A DNA stretch of 64,000 nucleotides from Clostridia bacterium (GTDB taxonomy: Bacteria; Bacillota; Clostridia; Oscillospirales; CAG-272): positions 1 to 64,000 of the forward strand of contig JAFTJZ010000068.1 of the NCBI GenBank assembly GCA_017456145.1. Direction: 5' to 3'. A program made the position numbers and the translations under genes. Shown here in pieces: positions 52,850 through 62,399 of the stretch (its first letter is position 1; every line of letters begins with the position of its first letter). The notes beneath the pieces were generated by a model. That model was not told the DNA's origin and ran no database searches. It worked only from the letters and a program-made list of their open reading frames with translations.

Positions 52850-55117
52850 ATGGGTGAAAATAATAAGCAAAGTGCACAGCGGATCTGTGCCATACACGCG
52901 GTGGCAACGGGAGAGGCGGTTCCGCTCTCTCGCGTACCCGATGCAGTTTTTTCGGAGAAAATCCTCGGTGACGGTGTGGCTGTGCTGCCGCGAGAGGGGA
53001 AGATCGTCAGCCCGGTTTCCGGGCGGGTGATCTCGGTGGCATCGACCAAGCACGCCGTCGGTATTCGGAGTGATGACGGTGTTGAAATTTTTATTCACGT
53101 GGGATTGGATACCGTGTCACTGCGAGGGGAGGGCTTTTCCCTCTACGTTGCGGTGGGAGATCCGGTCAAGATCGGCACACCACTGCTCGATGTGGATGTG
53201 GAGCTGCTGCAAAAGAAGGGGATCAATCCCATGACCCCCGTTCTTGTCACGACGGAGGCACAGGATGTGGAGCTGATCGAGCCGATCGCAGGAGCAGTCA
53301 AGGCGGGGGACAGCATTCTTTATCGCGCACGGGTGAGTGCTGCCGCACCGCAGGTGACCACTTCTTCTGCACAGAATGCGCCCGCAGAGAGGGAAGAGAA
53401 CGCACACACCGTTTCTGTTGAGGCAAAGGGTAAGGCCGGTGGCAAAAAGAAGGTACGTGGGCCTCTCAATTTTGATGCGCTGCAAAAGTTGGGCAAGGTG
53501 CTGATGGTGGTCATTGCGGTCATGCCCGCAGCGGGCTTGATGATCAGCCTTGGTAAGCTGGTCGCCATGGCGGGGACAGATACCCCCATCATCGCCACGA
53601 TTGCCTCGCTTATGGAGGGCATTGGTTGGGCGATCATCGGGAACCTGCACATTCTCTTTGCGGTCGCCATCGGCGGCTCCTGGGCGAAGGATCGCGCAGG
53701 CGGCGCGTTCGCAGCATTGCTCTCTTTTATTCTGATCAACCGACTGACGGGAGCATTGTTTGGTGTGACGACGGAAATGCTTGCCGATCCTACGGCAATC
53801 GCGCATACCTTTTTTGGGCAGGAGATGGCGGTGGATGGTTATTTCACCGACATTTTAGGAGCACCCGCCTTGAATATGGGTGTCTTTGTCGGTATCATTG
53901 CGGGGTTTGTGGGCGGCATCGTTTACAACAAGTTTTATAATTTCCGTAAGCTCCCCAGTGCGCTTTCCTTCTTCAATGGCAAGCGGTTTGTTCCTTTGGT
54001 CGTCATTGCCGTATCGGTGGTGGTGTCCTTGGTTTTGTCCTTGGTCTGGCCTGTTGTGCAGCTGGGGATCAACACCTTCGGTATCTGGATCGCCGACTCG
54101 GCGGACACCTCTCCCATGCTTGCCCCCTTCATCTACGGTACGCTGGAGCGTCTGCTTTTGCCGTTTGGTCTGCATCATATGCTGACCATTCCCATGAATT
54201 ACACCTCCTTTGGCGGCACCTACGTGATTCGTACGGGGATCGATGCGGGAAAAACGGTATTCGGGCAGGATCCTCTCTGGCTCGCTTGGGTGACCGATCT
54301 GATCGCACTCAAAAATGCGGGAGATACTGCGGCTTATGAGGAGCTGCTGGCGACGGTCGTTCCGGCGCGCTTTAAGGTCGGACAGATGATCGGAGCGACG
54401 GGACTACTGCTTGGTGTGGCATTGGCAATGTATCGCCGTATTCCTGCTGAAAAGCGAAAAAAGTATCGCTCGATGTTCATTTCTACGGCACTGGCGGTCT
54501 TTTTGACGGGTGTGACCGAGCCGATCGAGTTTATGTTCATGTTCTGTGCGATTCCTCTGTATATTGTTTATGCCGTGCTGCAGGGAATTGCATTCTCAAT
54601 GGCGGGCGTGTTTGATCTGCGTCTGCACTCCTTTGGTAATCTGGAGCTTGCCACCCGCGTTCCCATGTCGCTCAGTGCGGGGCTTGGCGGAGATCTGATC
54701 AACTTTATTTTGTGTGTCGGCATCTTTTTCTTCCTTGGTTATCTGGTTGCCTACGCCATGATCGGAAAATTCAATTACGCCACGCCCGGCAGAGGAAACG
54801 ATGAGACCGAAGGCTTGGAGGACGGTGTCGTCATGGCGACGGCAGGTGGTGGCAGTGTTATGTCGACAGATAGTGAGCCCGCGCGCATTATAGAATTGCT
54901 GGGCGGACGAGATAACGTCGTGCTGGTGGATGCTTGCATGACGCGGCTGCGGGTGACGGTCAAGGATCCGTCGCGCGTGGCGGATGCTTCCGCATGGAAG
55001 GCGGCGGGGGCAATGGGCTTTTTTAAGCGGGACACAGGCATCCAGGCAGTTTATGGGCCGCGCGCCGATGTGCTGAAATCCGACATCAACGATCTGCTCG
55101 GCGGAGGTGTGTCGTGA
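52850..55117 (+). CDS. PTS enzyme II, domain order A-C-B (maltose/glucose family)
   Basis: 755 residues from ATG 52850 (GGAAGGGAGAG upstream). Domains: EIIA-Glc type (residues ~20-165, phospho-His83 in FIHVGLDTV), Lys/Ala-rich linker, EIIC of the glucose/maltose/NAG family (~220-640, with GGSWAKDRAGGAFAALL, LLLPFGLHHM, GVTEPIEFMFMF), and EIIB (~675-755, phospho-Cys696 in VDACMTRLRV). Most relatives have the order C-B-A; A first is less usual. Imports and phosphorylates a sugar. Genes on both sides (glgP, maltose-6'-phosphatase, malQ) point to maltose. It ends in GTGA overlapping mapP. Confidence 0.9.
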   Translation: MGENNKQSAQRICAIHAVATGEAVPLSRVPDAVFSEKILGDGVAVLPREGKIVSPVSGRVISVASTKHAVGIRSDDGVEIFIHVGLDTVSLRGEGFSLYVAVGDPVKIGTPLLDVDVELLQKKGINPMTPVLVTTEAQDVELIEPIAGAVKAGDSILYRARVSAAAPQVTTSSAQNAPAEREENAHTVSVEAKGKAGGKKKVRGPLNFDALQKLGKVLMVVIAVMPAAGLMISLGKLVAMAGTDTPIIATIASLMEGIGWAIIGNLHILFAVAIGGSWAKDRAGGAFAALLSFILINRLTGALFGVTTEMLADPTAIAHTFFGQEMAVDGYFTDILGAPALNMGVFVGIIAGFVGGIVYNKFYNFRKLPSALSFFNGKRFVPLVVIAVSVVVSLVLSLVWPVVQLGINTFGIWIADSADTSPMLAPFIYGTLERLLLPFGLHHMLTIPMNYTSFGGTYVIRTGIDAGKTVFGQDPLWLAWVTDLIALKNAGDTAAYEELLATVVPARFKVGQMIGATGLLLGVALAMYRRIPAEKRKKYRSMFISTALAVFLTGVTEPIEFMFMFCAIPLYIVYAVLQGIAFSMAGVFDLRLHSFGNLELATRVPMSLSAGLGGDLINFILCVGIFFFLGYLVAYAMIGKFNYATPGRGNDETEGLEDGVVMATAGGGSVMSTDSEPARIIELLGGRDNVVLVDACMTRLRVTVKDPSRVADASAWKAAGAMGFFKRDTGIQAVYGPRADVLKSDINDLLGGGVS

Positions 55118-55983
55118 AACTTTTGACCCTCAATACCCATAGTCGCCCCGAGACCGCGGCGGAATGTGTGATGCCGTTGGCTGCTTTGATTTTGGCAGAA
55201 CAGCTCGACGTGATCGCCTTGCAGGAGGTCAATCAAAGTCGCAATGCGTCGGTTGCACAGGACACGACGCTTTCCCTGACGGGCTATCACAGCCCGCAGG
55301 GGGCGACGCTGCCAATCGGTACGGACAATTTCGCACTGGTGCTGGCTCAGGAGCTGGCGGCGCGGGGCGCGGCGTACCACTGGTGCTATTTGCCCGTGAA
55401 ACGAGGGTATGATGTTTATGATGAAGGTCTGGCACTGCTTTGGCGTGGAGAGGTCGAAAATATGTGCGCCCTACAGCTCTCGACCACACGGGACTACGAT
55501 AACTGGCGACGACGCGCTGCGCTTGGGGTACAGATCGATCAGACATGGTTTTACTCACTGCACACCTCGCGCTGGGATGATGGGGAGGAGCCCTTTGTCC
55601 TGCAGTGGCGACGTCTTTGCGAGTCGCTGCGTGGGGCGGGGCGCGTGTTTTTAATGGGAGATTTCAACTGTCCTGCCGACCGCACAGGGGAGGGCTACGA
55701 TCGTATGATCGCCGACGGCTGGCGAGATACCTTTACATCGGCCTTACGAACCAAAGGGTATCGCACGGCGCAGGGTGTGATCGATGGATGGAAGGATGTC
55801 AGTCACCCTTACCCGCAGCGCATCGATTATATTATGACCAATGATTCGCACTTGCGGGTGCTGCACGCCCGAACCGTATTCGACGCAGAGCGTGGTGAAT
55901 GTGCGATCTCGGATCATTGTGGGGTGCTCTGTGAGATGGCATTGTGTGAGGAAGGTGGGGAGGATCAGCATGGGGGAGCGTGA
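55114..55983 (+). CDS. mapP: Maltose 6'-phosphate phosphatase (EEP family)
   Basis: 289 residues from GTG 55114, overlapping the PTS stop, with GGAGGTG upstream. Endonuclease/exonuclease/phosphatase fold: LLTLNTHSR, ALQEVN (metal Glu), SLHTSRW (His), MGDFNCP (Asp, Asn), RIDYIM, and SDHCGV at the end. In Enterococcus MapP removes the phosphate from maltose 6'-phosphate taken up by a PTS (known from the family). The gene order PTS-mapP here supports that role, rather than nuclease activity. Four nucleotides of overlap and the malQ start inside its 3' end show a tight operon. Confidence 0.85.
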   Translation: MKLLTLNTHSRPETAAECVMPLAALILAEQLDVIALQEVNQSRNASVAQDTTLSLTGYHSPQGATLPIGTDNFALVLAQELAARGAAYHWCYLPVKRGYDVYDEGLALLWRGEVENMCALQLSTTRDYDNWRRRAALGVQIDQTWFYSLHTSRWDDGEEPFVLQWRRLCESLRGAGRVFLMGDFNCPADRTGEGYDRMIADGWRDTFTSALRTKGYRTAQGVIDGWKDVSHPYPQRIDYIMTNDSHLRVLHARTVFDAERGECAISDHCGVLCEMALCEEGGEDQHGGA

Positions 55984-57493
55984 AAATGAGAAAAGCCGCG
56001 CGGCGGGAATCCTTTTGCCCATCACATCGCTCCCCTCGCGGTACGGAATCGGTTGCCTGTCGGCACAGGCGTATTCCTTTGTCGATCTTCTGGCGCGAGC
56101 GGGGCAGCGGTATTGGCAGATCCTTCCCGTTGGCCCGACGGGGTACGGGGACTCTCCCTATCAGTCCTTTTCAACCTTTGCGGGAAATCCGTACCTGATC
56201 GATCTTGAACCGCTGATCGAGGCAGGGCTGCTCTCACAACGGGAATGTGATATGGCGCTAGGAGGCGGGCAGGAGAGTACAGTAGATTATGCCTTGCAAT
56301 ACCATGTGCGCTTGCCGCTGTTACGGCGTGCATATCATGCGTTTTGCCGCACGGCAAGCAGTGCGCAGCGGATGGATTTTGCCGCATTTTGCAGCGAAAA
56401 GGCAGATTGGTTGACGGATTATGCACATTTTATGGCGCTTAAGGATGCACATGGCGGCAAGCCCTGCTGTGAGTGGGATCGGTCTCTTTTGGGGCGGGAG
56501 CGCACGGCCATGGAGCAATCTCGCAGAATGCTTGCCGACGGGATCAATTTTTATTGTTATTTGCAATATCTGTTCTTTTCCCAATGGGACGCTCTCCATC
56601 AATATGCATCGAGCCGTGGGGTGAAGATCATCGGTGATCTGCCGATCTACGTCAGCGCGGACAGCGCGGATGTATGGGCGAATCCCGAGCTGTTTTGTCT
56701 GGATGCACAGCTGCGCCCGCTCGCAGTGGCAGGATGCCCGCCCGATGGTTTTTCCGCCAAGGGGCAGCTTTGGGGAAATCCTCTTTACCGCTGGGAAGAG
56801 CACGCAGCAACGGGATACGCGTGGTGGACAGAGCGGCTGCGACACTGTTTTTCTCTGTACGACGTGCTGCGCATCGATCATTTTCGCGGATTTGAGGCTT
56901 ATTATTCCATCCCTTACGGTGCACCGGATGCAAGAGAGGGAGAATGGAAAAAGGGACCGGGGGCGACGCTGTTTCGTGCGGCACGGCAACGGATCGGGGA
57001 GCGGGCGATCATTGCCGAGGATCTCGGTTATATGACCGAGGGGGTACGGCAATTGCTGGCAGATTGTGCCTTCCCGGGAATGAAGGTGCTGCAATTTGCC
57101 TTTGATGGACGCGACGACGGCAGCAAAAACGATCATTTGCCGCACAATTTTCCGTACAACTGCGTGGCGTATACGGGAACGCACGACAATCAGACGCTTG
57201 GGGGCTGGCTGCGATCGATCTCTATGCAGGAGATGCGGGCGCTGCGGGAGTATCTTTGCGATTACGACACCCCCACCGCCCGACTTTGCAAGCCCCTGAT
57301 CGCGCTTTTGATGCGAAGTCAGGCGCAGCTTTGCATCATTCCGCTGCAGGACTATCTTTCCCTTGGGGACGAGGCACGGATCAACACTCCCTCGACTCTT
57401 GGGAACAACTGGTGCTGGCGGGTGCGCGCCGAGATGCTGAATGACACATTGGTGCGCGACGTGGCAGAGATGACACAGCGTTATGGGCGATAA
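55970..57493 (+). CDS. malQ: 4-alpha-glucanotransferase (amylomaltase)
   Basis: 507 residues from ATG 55970 (GGTGGGGAGGATC upstream), overlapping mapP by 14 bp. GH77 motifs: GILLPITSLPSRYGIG, QILPVGPTGYGDSPYQ, DLPIYVSADSADVWANPE, GCPPDGFSAKGQLWGNPLY, nucleophile Asp in LRIDHFRGF, acid/base Glu in IIAEDLG, and GTHDNQT. Elongates maltose into maltodextrins, freeing glucose, so that GlgP can act. Last gene of the operon; a terminator-like hairpin of the dispersed repeat follows. Confidence 0.97.
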   Translation: MGERENEKSRAAGILLPITSLPSRYGIGCLSAQAYSFVDLLARAGQRYWQILPVGPTGYGDSPYQSFSTFAGNPYLIDLEPLIEAGLLSQRECDMALGGGQESTVDYALQYHVRLPLLRRAYHAFCRTASSAQRMDFAAFCSEKADWLTDYAHFMALKDAHGGKPCCEWDRSLLGRERTAMEQSRRMLADGINFYCYLQYLFFSQWDALHQYASSRGVKIIGDLPIYVSADSADVWANPELFCLDAQLRPLAVAGCPPDGFSAKGQLWGNPLYRWEEHAATGYAWWTERLRHCFSLYDVLRIDHFRGFEAYYSIPYGAPDAREGEWKKGPGATLFRAARQRIGERAIIAEDLGYMTEGVRQLLADCAFPGMKVLQFAFDGRDDGSKNDHLPHNFPYNCVAYTGTHDNQTLGGWLRSISMQEMRALREYLCDYDTPTARLCKPLIALLMRSQAQLCIIPLQDYLSLGDEARINTPSTLGNNWCWRVRAEMLNDTLVRDVAEMTQRYGR

Positions 57494-57511
57494 CGGATTT
57501 TCATGAAAAAT

Positions 57512-57540
57512 GGGGCTGCGTGATTGGCGCAGCCCCTCTT
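57512..57540 (+). terminator. Terminator; remnant copy 4 of the dispersed element
   Basis: GGGGCTGCG-tgattg-GCGCAGCCCC followed by TCTT is the first stem of the dispersed element. The next bases (GCAGGCTTTTGCGTTT) resemble its second block, then similarity ends. The rest of the gap to 57734 shows no gene, RNA or promoter. Confidence 0.7.
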
Positions 57541-57734
57541 AAAGATGGGCAGGCTTTTGCGTTTCCACTGTCAATTTGCTTGAGCTTGGTTTGAGATGCC
57601 CCGGAATGTTCAACATCAACCAAAACCGTATTCGATCCGGTAGCAATATCCCGCGTAGCCGGGTGTTGAATCTTATCGATTGCCCATTGAGAGCCGTTTC
57701 ATGGTGTTGAGTGTGGAGATTTGTGCAAAAGAGC

Positions 57735-57781
57735 AAAAAAGCAACGAGCCGATATTCCGTATGCCGGATAAGACTCGTTGC
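57735..57781 (-). terminator. Rho-independent terminator of the ddh operon
   Basis: On the minus strand GCAACGAG ... CTCGTTGC with paired inner part (ATCCGGCAT/ ATCGG-like), followed by TTTTTT. Confidence 0.8.
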
Positions 57782-57816
57782 TCTGTTTATAATTGGATTG
57801 AGGTACTTGGCGCAGA

Positions 57817-58806
57817 TCAGAGAAGTGTTGCGCGCAGCGTCTCGCCACTTGCGGGGTGGAGATAGGCGGGCGGAATATCCAAAACTGTTTTACAGCCGTT
57901 TTGTCCCTCTTTGGAAAGACGATATGCGGCGCGGGCATATGCGACCAAAACGGAGGAGGTGAACTCGGGGTTGGATTCAAGCGTCAGGCCAAACTCCATG
58001 ACGTGTTTGGTTTGTCCGTCAAGGCCGGTTGCACCGCAGCGGAACACCTTACCGCCGTGGGGAATGCCCTTGTGGTCGCGATCCAGCTCCTCCCGGGTGA
58101 TAAAATGCACCGTCGTGTCGTAGTCGGCAAAGTAATTGGGCATGGTGACGATCTCACGCTCGATGGCGGCAAGGTCCGCGCCTTCCTTGGCGACGACAAA
58201 GCATTCTCTGGTGTGCTTTTCACGGGTGGTCAGCGTGGGATTTTCGCCATTCCGTACCCGCTGCAGTGCGCTTTCCACGGGAATTGTGTACTGTCTGGCA
58301 TCTGCTACGCCGTCAATGCGGCGAATGGCATCCGAATGTCCCTGGCTGACGCCCTTGCCCCAGAAGGTGTAGTCTGCGCCGTCCGGCAAAATGGCCTGCC
58401 CAAGGCAGCGCATCAAAGAAAACAAACCGGGATCCCAACCCACCGAAATAATACCGAGAGTGCCGCTTTGCTTGCAGACCTCGTCCACCTTGGCGTAGTG
58501 CTCGGGAATTTTGGCGTGTGTATCAAAGCTGTCAATGACATTGAAGTATTTTGCCATGTCGGGTGTTTGTGTGGGAAGATCATTGGCACTTCCGCCGCAA
58601 AGGATCATGACGTCCACCCGACCGACAAGCGATGCCGCGGCATCCATGCCGTAGGTAGGAATGCCGGTTGCCGTTTGAATGGTGGCAGGGTCGCGACGGG
58701 TCAGAAGAGCCACAAGCTCCATGTCAGAGGAGCGGGTGACGGCGCTTTCCACACCGCGGCCGAGATTTCCGTAACCGACGATGCCGATTTTGATTTTGTT
58801 GTTCAT
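57817..58806 (-). CDS. ddh: meso-Diaminopimelate D-dehydrogenase
   Basis: 329 residues. NADPH-binding start IGIVGYGNLGRGVE, then LTRRDP, LCGGSANDLPTQTP, NVIDSFDTHAKIP, SVGWDPGLFSLMRCL, FWGKGVSQGHSDAIRRIDGV and the CRCGATG-type substrate loop. Converts tetrahydrodipicolinate to meso-DAP in one step. Length fits. It lies 38 bp after ruvB in the same direction. Together with the meso-DAP-type MurE it shows the peptidoglycan is meso-DAP based. Confidence 0.96.
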   Translation of the reverse strand: MNNKIKIGIVGYGNLGRGVESAVTRSSDMELVALLTRRDPATIQTATGIPTYGMDAAASLVGRVDVMILCGGSANDLPTQTPDMAKYFNVIDSFDTHAKIPEHYAKVDEVCKQSGTLGIISVGWDPGLFSLMRCLGQAILPDGADYTFWGKGVSQGHSDAIRRIDGVADARQYTIPVESALQRVRNGENPTLTTREKHTRECFVVAKEGADLAAIEREIVTMPNYFADYDTTVHFITREELDRDHKGIPHGGKVFRCGATGLDGQTKHVMEFGLTLESNPEFTSSVLVAYARAAYRLSKEGQNGCKTVLDIPPAYLHPASGETLRATLL

Positions 58807-58844
58807 AAATATATCATCCCTTTCGGATAGAATTAACGGGGGGG

Positions 58845-59918
58845 TTATTCCTCACCACCGAGGTGGTCAAACAGATGCATCTGCTCACTTGGGGTGGGCT
58901 TTTGGTGGTAAGGGAGGTTCAGATGCTCGTACGCCAAGCGAGTCACGCAGCGCCCGCGGGGGGTGCGGGAGAGGAACCCGATCTGCATCAGATAAGGCTC
59001 GTAAACATCCTCCAGTGTGACCGCCTCCTCGCCGACGGTCGCAGCCAGTGTTTCCAATCCCACAGGACCTCCGTCATAAAATTTAATAATGGTCTCAAGC
59101 ATCCGACGGTCAAGATTGTCCAGACCGAGCGCGTCGATCTCAAGGCGCGAGAGCGCGTAATTGGCGATCTGTGAGGTGATGGTATCCGAGCCTTGTACCT
59201 GCGCAAAGTCGCGTACGCGCTTGAGCAGACGGTTGGCAATTCGCGGTGTACCGCGAGAACGGGAGGCAAGCTCATAAGCACCGTCCTCGGTGATCTCAAT
59301 GCCCAGTATACCTGCACTGCGTTGAACGATGCAAGCGAGCTGCTCGGGGGTGTAGAGCTCTAATTTGAGCAGCACGCCGAAACGATCGCGCAGCGGCGTG
59401 GTCAACTGTCCTGCGCGGGTGGTCGCACCGATCAGTGTGAATTTGGGTAAATCGATGCGGATGCTCCGTGCGGAAGGTCCTTTACCGATGACAAAGTCGA
59501 CGACATAATCCTCCATAGCGGGGTAGAGATATTCTTCTGCCGTGCGGGGAATACGGTGAATCTCGTCGATGAATAAAACGTCTCCGGATTCCAGATTGGT
59601 GAGCAGAGCCAGCAGATCGCCCGGCTTTTCAATCGCGGGGCCTGAGGTCACGCGGATGTTGACGCCCATCTCGGCGGCGATGATGTTCGACAGCGTGGTC
59701 TTACCAAGCCCGGGAGGGCCGTAAAGCAGCACGTGATCCAGGGAATCGCCGCGCATTTTTGCGGCGTCGATATATACCTTCAGATTTTCCTTGGCCTTAT
59801 CCTGCCCGATATAATCCTGCAGGCGTTGCGGCCGTAAGGAGTCCTCGCGATCGTCAAGATTGCTTGAAAAATCCGCATCCAGCATACGGTTGTCAAATTC
59901 CAATTCTCCTGCGTCCAT
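58845..59918 (-). CDS. ruvB: Holliday junction ATP-dependent helicase RuvB
   Basis: 357 residues from ATG 59918, which has GAAAGGAATCC upstream; an ATG seven codons earlier does not. Walker [10 protein letters not shown], Walker B LFIDEIHR, sensor GATTRAG, arginine finger LRDRFG, and the C-terminal winged helix with RTPRGR. Drives branch migration with RuvA. Confidence 0.98.
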   Translation of the reverse strand: MDAGELEFDNRMLDADFSSNLDDREDSLRPQRLQDYIGQDKAKENLKVYIDAAKMRGDSLDHVLLYGPPGLGKTTLSNIIAAEMGVNIRVTSGPAIEKPGDLLALLTNLESGDVLFIDEIHRIPRTAEEYLYPAMEDYVVDFVIGKGPSARSIRIDLPKFTLIGATTRAGQLTTPLRDRFGVLLKLELYTPEQLACIVQRSAGILGIEITEDGAYELASRSRGTPRIANRLLKRVRDFAQVQGSDTITSQIANYALSRLEIDALGLDNLDRRMLETIIKFYDGGPVGLETLAATVGEEAVTLEDVYEPYLMQIGFLSRTPRGRCVTRLAYEHLNLPYHQKPTPSEQMHLFDHLGGEE

Positions 59919-59948
59919 GTGTGGGATTCCTTTCTGCAAATATTTTTA

Positions 59949-60572
59949 TTATTTCATCAATTTTTTCAGTGCTGCGCGGATCAAGTCCTCCAGCTCCATG
60001 GAAGAGACGTCCAAGCCCTGCAGCGCAGAGAGCGCCTCGGCGCGGGAATACCCGAGCACCATCAAAGCGTCCTGCGCCTCGCTCATACGTCCTTGTGAGG
60101 TGCCTTGCTGTGTGATGGCGACGGCGATCGATTCGTTCGCCTTTTGGGGCGGTGTTTCCTTCATTAACTTGTCCTTGAGCTCCAGAATGATGCGGGCTGC
60201 AGTCTTGGGGCCGATGCCGTTTGCTTTGGAGATGGTCTTCTGATCCTCGGTGCAGACGGCAAGAGCGAATTTTTCGGGCGTGAGCAGCGAGAGGATCGAG
60301 ATGGCCGCCTTGGGGCCGACGCCTGAGACGGTGAGCAGCATTTTGAAGGAGGAAAGCTCGGTTTCCGAGGCGAATCCGAACAGCTCCAGATCGTCCTCGC
60401 GGATGGCCATGTAGGTGTACAGACGCACCTCCTTCTGCGCGTCGGCAGCGGAGCGGGGGAGGGAATCATAGGTATTCTGGCTGATGGTCAGGCGATAACC
60501 GACACCACCCGCATCGAGCACGGCAAAGCCGGGCTGCAGCAGCGCGAGCTTGCCGCTGATATAATAAAACAT
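59949..60572 (-). CDS. ruvA: Holliday junction DNA-binding protein RuvA
   Basis: 207 residues. OB domain start MFYYISGKLAL, VREDDLELFGF-type IREDDLELFGF, two HhH motifs (LLTVSGVGPKAAISIL and ANGIGPKTAARIILELKDKL) and domain III (DALMVLGYSRAEA). Thirty bp before ruvB. No ruvC in the window. Confidence 0.97.
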   Translation of the reverse strand: MFYYISGKLALLQPGFAVLDAGGVGYRLTISQNTYDSLPRSAADAQKEVRLYTYMAIREDDLELFGFASETELSSFKMLLTVSGVGPKAAISILSLLTPEKFALAVCTEDQKTISKANGIGPKTAARIILELKDKLMKETPPQKANESIAVAITQQGTSQGRMSEAQDALMVLGYSRAEALSALQGLDVSSMELEDLIRAALKKLMK

Positions 60573-60583
60573 AACGTATCTCC

Positions 60584-60802
60584 TTATTCTTGAGATTGTG
60601 CGGTGTCATCTGCGGGGGCGGAATGGACACGCCGAATGGCGCGCTCCAGTTTGATACGGTCAAGAACCATATCCCGTCCGCAGCCCGTGCAGCGTACACG
60701 AACCTGCGCACCGACGCGGAGTACCTCAAAGTGCTTATCGCCGCAGGGATGCGACTTTTTCATTTCCAGCGTGTCGCCGACATAAAAGCGTACGATCTGC
60801 AT
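60584..60802 (-). CDS. DUF951 small zinc-ribbon-like protein
   Basis: 72 residues. Conserved blocks: FYVGDTLEMKKSHPCGDKHF, EVLRVGAQVRVRCTGCGRDMVLDR. The Cys at HPCG and the CTGCG pair may bind zinc. Family function unknown (B. subtilis YyzM). RBS GGAGGAATT. First gene of the ruvAB-ddh transcript. Confidence 0.93.
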   Translation of the reverse strand: MQIVRFYVGDTLEMKKSHPCGDKHFEVLRVGAQVRVRCTGCGRDMVLDRIKLERAIRRVHSAPADDTAQSQE

Positions 60803-60856
60803 ATATAATTCCTCCGCATACGCACCGAAAGCAGTGCAAAAAAATCTTTACACTAT

Positions 60857-60885
60857 ATCATACCACATTTTTTTTGATCTGTAAA
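60857..60885 (-). promoter_or_regulatory. Promoter of DUF951-ruvA-ruvB-ddh
   Basis: Minus strand TTTACA and TATGAT, 17-bp spacer, about 55 bp before the DUF951 start. Confidence 0.65.
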
Positions 60886-60986
60886 TGGGTATGAGAAAAT
60901 TTTTTTGAAAAAATGAAAATATCGTGGTCGGAATCGGTTTCGGACACAAGATGTTTGAAAAAATTTGAAAAAAGTCGAAAAAGTTA

Positions 60987-61015
60987 TTGACAAAGCGGAT
61001 GAAAGGAAGTATAAT
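60987..61015 (+). promoter_or_regulatory. Consensus promoter of the sodium-pump decarboxylase operon
   Basis: TTGACA and TATAAT, 17-bp spacer. A+T-rich DNA with AAAAA tracts upstream may act as an UP element, as before the 5S genes. Confidence 0.85.
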
Positions 61016-61096
61016 AATGGTATAATCGGGGAGAATGGTTTTTTTCAAGATATTTTGCAAAAATCACCCGATACGGAATCTTTTTGGAGGGGTATT

Positions 61097-62383
61097 ATGG
61101 ACAAAAATTCAACGGTCGGAAATGTTAAGATCCGTTCGCTTTTTGATGCGGGAACCTTTGTTGAAATCGGCGCCTATGTGAAAAAGAACGATACGGATGA
61201 GTACGACGGCATGATCTGCGGCTACGGTTCGATCTCGGGCAAGCTGACCTTTGCGTTTGCACAGGATATGGATCGCATGAAGGGTGCTTTTGGTGCGGCA
61301 GGTGCGTCCAAGCTGCGTACACTGTATCATATGGCACTGAAAAACGGCGCGCCCGTGATCGGTATTTTCGAGAGTGCGGGTGCGATCATTTATGACGGCA
61401 GTGCAGCACTTGCCGCTTACGGCAGCTGGCTTAAATGCATCTCCGATGCCTCGGGCATCGTTCCCCAGATCGCACTTTGCAGCGGTGTTTGTGCGGGGAC
61501 GGCCGCCATTGCCGCATCGATGTTTGATTTTATTCTGACAGTCAAGGATCAGACACAGATGTACGTTACCACACCGGAAACGGCTGGCGCACCCTGCGCT
61601 GCGATCGTTTGCGACAGCGAAGGGGATGCCGTTCTCAAGGCGAGAGCGCTGGTGGAGTTTCTTCCCCAGAACAACCGCGATGTCTCCAATGCAGCAGCAG
61701 ATGACGTCAATCGTCAGATCGTCGCAGCGGACATTACCACGCTGTCTGATTATGGCAGAGTGCTCTCTCTGTATGATGACTGTGCGCCCGAGGTGCAGAC
61801 GGCACTGGGATATATGGGCGGCGAGCTGGTGGCATTTGTCAGCTTGAAAGGAAATCTGACCGCTTGCGCGGCAAAAAAGGCGGCTAAGGTTGTAAGCTTT
61901 GCCGACAGTTTCCGTATTCCCGTCGTAACTCTGATCGACAGTGAAGGTCTTCCCGTCGGTGAGGAGAGCGCGTGTGCGACCGCATACGCTAAGCTGGCCT
62001 CCGCATATACCATGGCAGCTACCTCCCGCATTACGGCCATTGTCGGCAATGCATACGGCGCTGCATTTACTCTGATGGGCTCCCGCGCACTGGGTGCGGA
62101 CCTGGTTCTTGCAACGCCCGATGCCCGTATCGGTGCCATGACGCCCGAGAAAGCCGTTGCTTTCCTCTGGAACGACAAGATCACTGCGGATAAGAGCCGT
62201 GAGGAGGTCGAGGCAGAGTGGGTGGCAGAGTACGCCGTTCCCGAGAAGGCTGCTGCCTCCGGTGATATCGATGACATCGTTCCCGTCGGAGAGCTGCGCA
62301 TGAGGATCTGCTCTGCGATCTATATGCTGGTCGGTGCGACGGAGGAGGCTCCCTCGCGTCGTCACACCACACTTCCTCTTTGA
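61097..62383 (+). CDS. Biotin-dependent decarboxylase carboxyltransferase subunit (short form)
   Basis: 428 residues from ATG 61097 (TTTGGAGGGG upstream). An acyl-CoA carboxyltransferase of the MmdA/PccB/GcdA type: two crotonase-like halves, the first with ICGYGSISGKL, FAFAQDM, GAPVIGIFESAGA and the second with IPVVTLIDSEGLP and NAYGAAFTLMGSRALGADL. Such subunits move CO2 from a malonyl-type CoA ester to carrier biotin. It is ~80 residues shorter than normal (about 510), missing part of the N-terminal half. Methylmalonyl-, glutaconyl- or another CoA ester may be the substrate; context does not decide. Confidence 0.8.
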   Translation: MDKNSTVGNVKIRSLFDAGTFVEIGAYVKKNDTDEYDGMICGYGSISGKLTFAFAQDMDRMKGAFGAAGASKLRTLYHMALKNGAPVIGIFESAGAIIYDGSAALAAYGSWLKCISDASGIVPQIALCSGVCAGTAAIAASMFDFILTVKDQTQMYVTTPETAGAPCAAIVCDSEGDAVLKARALVEFLPQNNRDVSNAAADDVNRQIVAADITTLSDYGRVLSLYDDCAPEVQTALGYMGGELVAFVSLKGNLTACAAKKAAKVVSFADSFRIPVVTLIDSEGLPVGEESACATAYAKLASAYTMAATSRITAIVGNAYGAAFTLMGSRALGADLVLATPDARIGAMTPEKAVAFLWNDKITADKSREEVEAEWVAEYAVPEKAAASGDIDDIVPVGELRMRICSAIYMLVGATEEAPSRRHTTLPL

Positions 62384-62399
62384 TTAAGGAGGATTGATG

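Noticed and set aside
61021..61096. Upstream extension of the carboxyltransferase frame
   Set aside because: It overlaps the promoter and transcription start; the strong RBS before 61097 decides the start.
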